Below, in pieces: positions 58,063 to 64,000 of a stretch of DNA of 64,000 nt. Position numbers and translations under genes: made by a program. The DNA is from Bicyclus anynana (Eukaryota > Arthropoda > Insecta > Lepidoptera > Nymphalidae): assembly GCF_947172395.1 (NCBI RefSeq), contig NC_069093.1, positions 4,995,561 to 5,059,560 of the forward strand, written 5' to 3'. Position 1 is the stretch's first letter, and each line of letters begins with the position of its first letter. A model generated the notes under the pieces. That model was not told the DNA's origin, searched no databases, and was given only the letters and a program-made list of their open reading frames with translations.

Positions 58063-58801
58063 AAAAAAAAACACATATTTAAATCTTGCCCATAAATCAC
58101 TTTACCTACCAACGTTTACGTATTGGAGAGAACTGCGTGAAAATCTATTTAGTAATTTCGATATTATCGATATTATAGAACTTTATAGAACTTTTTTATT
58201 ATAATATGTTATAACAGATTGTTACATTATAACAGATCTACGTTATAGGGTTATATGGGAGTGACCTTGACCAGCCGCCGTTTTTTTCCAAAATTCTGTT
58301 ATAATATGTTCACACCTATATAAATCGGTAAAAAAAACAAACAAATGATAATGATTCAAACACAGACTACCTACTAAGGTAGGTAGTTCTAGGTAGTCCG
58401 TGGAGTCAAAGCTTTGTTAAAATCTCATTTAGGTACTGTTTTATTGCGAAGTAGTGAGCGCCTCCAACTTTATACTCGTAAAAAATCCTGAACAATGACA
58501 TTAGTTTATTTCTATAAGACATGATTAGTATTTACGCATAACCTTTAAAACAAAGTCATGTAATATTTGTGATGGCCTTAACAATCAATTGATTTATCAC
58601 ATTTGGATGATAAAATAAAAACCTTGACGTACATTTCGTTCATTGAATTGTTGTTGCATAAGTTGTCTTGTCTTCTGAATCATGGGCCTGGTAAATATTT
58701 AAGTGGGTGACAAATTATTTACCTGTTTTTACGGTAAATTTTTCATGATTATAGAAGTAATCTATATTTAATATTATAAATGCGAAAGTTAGTCTGTCTG
58801 T

Positions 58802-59775
58802 TGTCACGTTATTTTTATTTGTAAAACAAATAAAAATACGGCATAATTTTAAAAGAAAAGTTTATTAAAAAAAAGAATTGATAAGAGGGTCGGGGTGTGT
58901 GTGGCCGGCTTAAGGTCCGCTGCTATTTCGGTACCACACTCTCCTTGCTTCTTCAATCCGCGTGGTTAGCGCCTGCAGGGCTTTTTGATTCCAAAGGGGA
59001 TCCCCACGTCGATCCAAGTCTCAAGGAAGTTCCTGGAATGCACCATTTGATATGCATTTTATAAACGATTATACTATAGTAATCTCGCGGACTGCCACGT
59101 TATTTAGCAAGCAAGAGGGGTACCTACTAATGACATTCTACAATCTACATGCTTCTAGGATGTGGCAGTCGTACAATATAAGAAAAAACAAACTGACTAT
59201 TATTTAACTAACTCTAAGCATTTTTACATTTTTAAATAAATTGCATTTTCATTGCAAATTATAATTACAAACAAAAACAGAAAAGAAGTATTTACAACAA
59301 TGGAGGTATTAAGCTAAAACTATATACAACAGGAACAAACAGCACATACTATTAAAGTTAAGTAATAAGAACATTTTATATGACTAAATAAACTTGCACA
59401 ACTTACCCAGTATGGGAACTTCTAAAGAACACAATTAAATTCGGAATTATGAAAAATTCGGAATTGTGAAAACAGGAATAAAATAGGTAAAGATTATTAT
59501 TTCTTAGAACACGGTAGCTCTTTCCAAGACCGTTCAAAAAGTGCTCGTTCATTTTCAAACGTCATTGCCAAAGTCTGTGGACTTCGCGATTGTCAATGTC
59601 CACGCGACATTGACATTTGACACGTTAGAAGCGTTCCGTAACACATAAAGGTGTGACCTAATTTAATAACAAAATTAAATATAGATAAATAATTTTTAGA
59701 TTTACTTTTTAACTAGTCTATATATTTTAGAAATAAGTTTTATTTTTAATTTAAAAATATGTTCGACGCGTTACA
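58802..59775 (-). repeat. Putative 3' LTR of the Ty3/gypsy element
   Basis: On the element's strand it begins TGTAACGCG right after the purine tract GGAAGGGCGGTAC and would end AACGTGACA, giving TG...CA with matching ends (TGTAACG / CGTGACA). Boundaries are inferred, because the 5' LTR for comparison lies outside the window. Confidence 0.6.
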
Positions 59776-59868
59776 GTACCGCCCTTCCTAAGTAGAATTT
59801 TGCCTAAGTGAAATTCTTTACCTACCCTGCATAAAATAAAACTAAATAAAAATAAAACTAAAATACAT

Positions 59869-62800
59869 CTAATTATACTTATTCACTAACTTTAAATCCT
59901 TAATATGCCATGCACCTATGTTACGACCCGAGAGATCTTCAAGTACATAGACTAAAGGAGATCGCTTTTCTAATACCTTGCATTTTTGATATTTGGGTGC
60001 CAGTTTCTTGCTGAAATAAGCTTCTTTGTCACTTAAGAAATAACATTTTTTCCATACGTTATCACCGACGTTAAACTCGATATGTTTACGTCTTAAGTTG
60101 TATCTTTCAGTGTTTTTTACGTGGCTTCGCCAAAGAGCGGTTTGCACTTTATCAAAAATGACAGCCAAATGACCTAAATTTTCTGCATACAAGTCACGCG
60201 GAAGAAATACAAATTCGTTTGAGGTATCGTTGTCGATATAATGAGACCCTGACGTAACAAGCTCTCTTCCGTGAACTAGAAAGGATGGTGTGAAGCCGGT
60301 AGTTTCATTTATAGAATTGTTAATTGCAAACTGTATCTTCGGAATATTAACATCCCACGACCTATGATCATCTTCCACGAATGATGATAATGCCGTAACA
60401 ATAGTTTTGTTATAACGTTCTACGGTATTTATTTGTGGAGTATATTTAGGCGTAAAGTGGATGTTTGGGATGTTGTATGTTTTAAGCAGTTTATCAAGCT
60501 CTTTGCTTATAAACTGACTACCATTGTCCATCACGATAGTCTGTGGAACTCCGTGTACCAAAAATACATCATTTTCCAAGTGTTTAGTTATTAAATCGGA
60601 CGTGGCTCTTCGTAACGGAAATATTAAGCAATACTTAGAGAAGCAGCATGTCACAACGAAAATGTAACAGTTTTGTTTTCGAGTATTGGGTAAAGGGCCA
60701 GCCAGGTCAATTGAAAGCATTTGAAATGGGCGAAAGCATTCTTTTGGCCTGCCCATTTTTCCTAATGTATTATGAGTGGGTATTTTATGGGATAAACATG
60801 AATCACAAGATGAAACAAAGTTCACTACATCCTTATGCATGTTGGGCCAATAGTAATTTAGACTTAGTCGTTTATAGGTTTTGAATATTCCAAAATGTCC
60901 CGATATTGGTTCGGAATGGTTTTCTTTCAAAATTTGTAATCGGGATTCCTTTGGAATAACGAGTTTCCATTCGAATTCTGAGTGTAATGGATTGTTGGAT
61001 TTCATGTAACGGTAAAGGTTTTTATTTTTTATAGTATAATTAGGAAAATTAGATGGAAGTTCAAGGCATCCGTTGTAAATTTTTAAATACCAAGCGTCAT
61101 CAGTATTACTAAAGTCAGTCAAAGTAATATTAGCTACTGGGACTGTTCTAGATAAAGCATCAGGGATTATATGATCTTTACCGCGACGATGTTTTATTGC
61201 GAAATTAAAAGATGAAAGTCGGACTCCCCATCTAGCTAAGCGTCCTGTTGGGTTTGAAAGGGAAAGAAACCATTTTAAGGCAGCGTGGTCGGTAAAAACA
61301 TTACATGTCAACCCGTTCTCAATATAGCAGCGCCAGTGCTCTAAAGCAGTTAATACAGCAAGAGCTTCTCTTTCTGTCACACTGTAGTTTTTTTCAGGAC
61401 CTGTTAACGTTCTGCTCATATAAGCTATTGGATGTTCTTCATTATTAATTGTCTGAGATAACATTCCACCTATTCCATAGCTGCTAGCGTCAGTGTGAAT
61501 ATCGAAAGGATAATCAAAATTAGGACAAGCCAAAACAGGAGCCCGAACTAACATTGATTTTAAAGCCAAGAAGGCCTTATCGGATTCAGCCGTCCATTGG
61601 AATGGCGGAGAATTCTTTCTTGTTGAAGTAAGCTTATTAAGCGGGCCAGCGATTGTGCTGAAGTTAGGTATGAACCTTCTATACCACGATGCAGTGCCCA
61701 AGAAGCGCTTAACCTCCTTTTTAGTAGTAGGAGTTGGATAGTTCAGAATAGCATCAACTTTGGTTGGATCCGTGCGAAGTCCAGCAGCGTCTACTATGTA
61801 ACCTAAGTAACTTAATTGATCTCTAAAAAACTGGCTCTTTTCTAGGTTTATAGTTAAATTAGCATTTTTCAATTTGTCAAGGACACGTTGAAGAAGAGAT
61901 ACATGTTCATCAAATGTTTTGCTTACTATTATAATATCATCGAGGTAGGCAAATACCTTTAATTCGAATTCCGGTCCAAACAACTTATCCACTAGTCTTT
62001 GTTGTGTAGCCGGTGCGTTAGTTAGTCCAAAAGGTGTCACTTTGAATCTAAAGGTACCACGTCCAGGAACATAGAAAGCCGTTTTATCTCTATCAGGTTC
62101 GTGAAGTGGTATTTGCCAAAAGGCTTTGGACAGGTCGACACTAGAAAGATATTTCGCATCTCTTAAATTGTCTAAAATTTCTGACACATATGGCAAGCTG
62201 TAAGCATCCTTTCTAGTTACAGAGTTTAATTTCCGACTGTCCAAACAAAATCGAGGCTTACCGTCTTTTTTATTGACTATTAGTATTGGAGAAGACCAAG
62301 GGCTTTCAGTTGGTTCTATAACATCTAGACCGAGCATCTCATCTACCAATTCTGCAATTATGCGTTGTTTCTCTATAGACAACCGATAACTACGCTGCCT
62401 GATAGGTTCTACACTACCCGTATTAATTTTATGTGTAATTGCGGAAGTCTTACCAAGTCCTTTAACTTCAAAAGAGATCTCTGTGAATTTATCTATTATC
62501 GTTTTTGATATATTCTTTTCACTATCGTCGAGGTTTTCATAGCCATTGATAAAATTTTGAGGCTTCGCCGAGATATTAATCTTATTCACTTGTGCCTCAA
62601 ATTCAGAAAAATAATTAATAGATGCCAAGTGTTTAGGGAAGATCTGAAACTCCTTCCAAAAATCAATGCCAAGTATCAAAAAGGTATCAATTTCAGGAAT
62701 AACATGTGCTTTTATAACCTTCAATTGACCTCCGAAAACTAAAGGTAATAAAATGTAACCTAGTGAACTAATTTGTTGTCCTCCAGCGGTGGTAACATTT

Positions 62801-63092
62801 ATCCTAGAGTCTAAATGTAATGTAAGATTGTAGTTTAGCAAATGCCTATGAGAGTTGTTTCCTAATATACTAACGGCTGAGCCAGAATCTAAAAGACCGT
62901 AAATATCCAAGCCTTCTATATTATTTATATTTACTTTTAAGTAAGGTCTAGGATCTCCGCTCGGTACTTTATTGAAAATTGAAGCGATATTGTAAGATGT
63001 AAAAAAATTTTTTATTGTTATAAGCCAACTAGTCCAATCTGAGCGGTCAAACTTTGGACTACTTTTGGCTATGCTACAATTTTCAATAATTA
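59869..63092 (-). CDS. pol: Ty3/gypsy Pol: protease, reverse transcriptase, RNase H, integrase
   Basis: The polyprotein copies the element's RNA and integrates the DNA. An open frame of 1013 codons runs from 62910 to the stop at 59869. The same frame stays open upstream to the gag stop, so expression probably uses a -1 shift. Domains in order, numbered from 62910: aspartic protease with DSG at residues 8-10; reverse transcriptase with YLDD at 322-325; RNase H (IHTDASSYGIGG and TDHAALKWF); integrase zinc finger (H..H..CDSC); integrase catalytic core with Asp in SIDLAGP, Asp in VMDNGSQF and Glu in VERYNKT; and a C-terminal GDNVW...LKDL module. I see no stop or frameshift. No chromodomain is apparent. 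Confidence 0.93.
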
Positions 63093-64000
63093 GTTTTTTG
63101 TTTCGGTTTCTTTAGAAGTACATTTTGGACAATCAGGAGTGCGATAGTCTTTTAGCCCACACTTAAAGCAAAATATAGTGCGTTCAGCCTGACATTCACT
63201 CATAGTATGAGTATTATCACGACATCGGTGACAATACTTAGTTGAACTTTTAGTAAGCGTCTCATTAATTGCATAAGTTTTATTTATAAGTTCTTTATTT
63301 GGTAAATTAGAGGTATTACTATTGTAGCTATTTGGTTTAAAATTTGAAGTATTGTAATATCTTTGAGTATATTGAATTTTATTAGATTCCTTTACATGGC
63401 GATAAGCGAATTCGGGTGCTACAGAGTTTGAGTTGGAGGTAGGAGGTTCTTTAAAGTTATCACAACGTATTTTAATACGTTCGTAATTGCGACAAATTGA
63501 ACGTAGCTCATCAATGCTTTTAATATCTGAGCATGTGAACAATACACTTGCGTAACAAGGCCTAATATTATGAATTAGAATTTCCAGTTTCTCTTCTTCA
63601 GGTAAATCTTTATTAAGACGCGAAAACATGCCTTTCATAATAGCAAAGTAAGTTATTATATTTTCTGTAGCACCTTGTGTCCTACTGCGAATTTCTGATA
63701 ACATCCTATAATCGTAATCGACGAGATCAAAGTCTTCTTTGAGTGTCGTTAAGAGATCTTTCCATGTATCAACATCTCTTTTAATGCTTCGATACCAGTG
63801 GAGAGCGTCTCCTATAAATAGATCACATGCATAAGAAAGCATCTTCTTGTCGGTAACATCTTTAGATACACGGAACTCCTCCACACGCTCAATAAATGAA
63901 CGAACACATGATTTACCATCAAATTTGATCTTTGCCAAATCTGGGGATAAACTGCGTTCACAAGTAATAGAAAGCTTAGTTAAATTATCTAGGGAAGTTT
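63090..64000 (-). CDS. gag: Ty3/gypsy Gag, C-terminal part (start outside window)
   Basis: This structural protein builds the virus-like particle and packages RNA. The frame is open to base 64000, so the true start lies further right. A capsid-like helical region (about 63930-63480, IKFDGKSCVRSFIERVEEF...) precedes a basic Asn/Ser-rich linker and two CCHC-type zinc knuckles. The first is canonical (C-x2-C-x4-H-x4-C). In the second the histidine is replaced by tyrosine. The stop TAA at 63092-63090 directly follows the heptamer A AAA AAC. Confidence 0.85.
   Translation of the reverse strand, partial: TSLDNLTKLSITCERSLSPDLAKIKFDGKSCVRSFIERVEEFRVSKDVTDKKMLSYACDLFIGDALHWYRSIKRDVDTWKDLLTTLKEDFDLVDYDYRMLSEIRSRTQGATENIITYFAIMKGMFSRLNKDLPEEEKLEILIHNIRPCYASVLFTCSDIKSIDELRSICRNYERIKIRCDNFKEPPTSNSNSVAPEFAYRHVKESNKIQYTQRYYNTSNFKPNSYNSNTSNLPNKELINKTYAINETLTKSSTKYCHRCRDNTHTMSECQAERTIFCFKCGLKDYRTPDCPKCTSKETETKN
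63093..63099 (-). promoter_or_regulatory. -1 ribosomal frameshift slippery heptamer (A AAA AAC)
   Basis: In the gag frame the codons are ACA AAA AAC TAA, giving the X XXY YYZ heptamer immediately before the stop. Pol is open in the -1 frame from this point. Confidence 0.8.

Larger units (their letters stand above)
57652..64000 (+). other. MFSD11 intron 6 (continues past the window)
   Basis: It holds a family 1 SINE, about 700 bp of AT-rich sequence (58063-58760) and an antisense Ty3/gypsy retrotransposon from about 58802 to the edge. Confidence 0.7.
58802..64000 (-). mobile_element. Ty3/gypsy LTR retrotransposon, gag-pol-3' LTR (5' end outside window)
   Basis: In element order on the minus strand: gag (from the window edge), pol in the -1 frame, a purine-rich tract at 59792-59776, and the 3' LTR. 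No third ORF fits between pol and the LTR, so there is no env. The intact frames suggest recent insertion. It lies antisense in MFSD11 intron 6. Confidence 0.88.

Noticed and set aside
59776..59868. Env gene of the Ty3/gypsy element
   Set aside because: Fewer than 100 bases separate the pol stop from the inferred LTR, so there is no room for an env frame.
60648..60884. 78-codon plus-strand ORF
   Set aside because: It lies antisense within the intact integrase coding region.

Overview
This is a 64 kb window of nuclear DNA from an insect, almost certainly a moth or butterfly. It carries spliced genes with AG/GT exon borders, AT-rich introns, and a dense load of repeats that I recognise as typical of Lepidoptera: tRNA-derived SINEs, short elements headed CTAGCGGACGCCCGCGAC (some with a GTCY microsatellite), LINE 3' ends, MITEs and a Ty3/gypsy element. 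Family names come from sequence recognition; no database was searched.

Three host genes are present. (1) Positions 231-5928, plus strand: the last four coding exons of mitochondrial tyrosyl-tRNA synthetase (YARS2); earlier exons lie left of the window. (2) Positions 23600-9455, minus strand: a complete six-exon BAR plus RhoGAP gene (RhoGAP92B / ARHGAP17-ARHGAP44 family, 871 codons before the stop, all splice phases agree). (3) Positions 27894-57651 and beyond, plus strand: the first six coding exons of MFSD11, an UNC93-like major facilitator protein (282 codons), with introns of 1-11 kb; it continues to the right of the window. YARS2 and the RhoGAP gene converge, with 3.5 kb between their stops. 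The RhoGAP gene and MFSD11 diverge, and their 4.3 kb intergenic space is mostly two DNA transposons.

Mobile DNA fills much of the rest. A 2.4 kb IS630-Tc1-mariner element with TA target duplication and a DD82E-like ('Sailor'-type) transposase lies at 24979-27402; it carries one in-frame nonsense codon. A Ty3/gypsy retrotransposon (gag, pol and 3' LTR, no env) occupies about 58802-64000 antisense inside MFSD11; pol is intact and a canonical A AAA AAC slippery site abuts the gag stop. Many non-autonomous palindromic elements and two SINE families are scattered through introns.

The most unusual observations are: a tandem array of decayed copies of MFSD11 exon 4 in the following intron; the frameshift site of the retrotransposon; a perfect CTCF-like consensus in the centre of a palindromic MITE between the convergent genes; several near-perfect palindromes; a nested insertion of a microsatellite-carrying MITE in a LINE tail; and inverted LINE fragments on both sides of MFSD11 exon 2.
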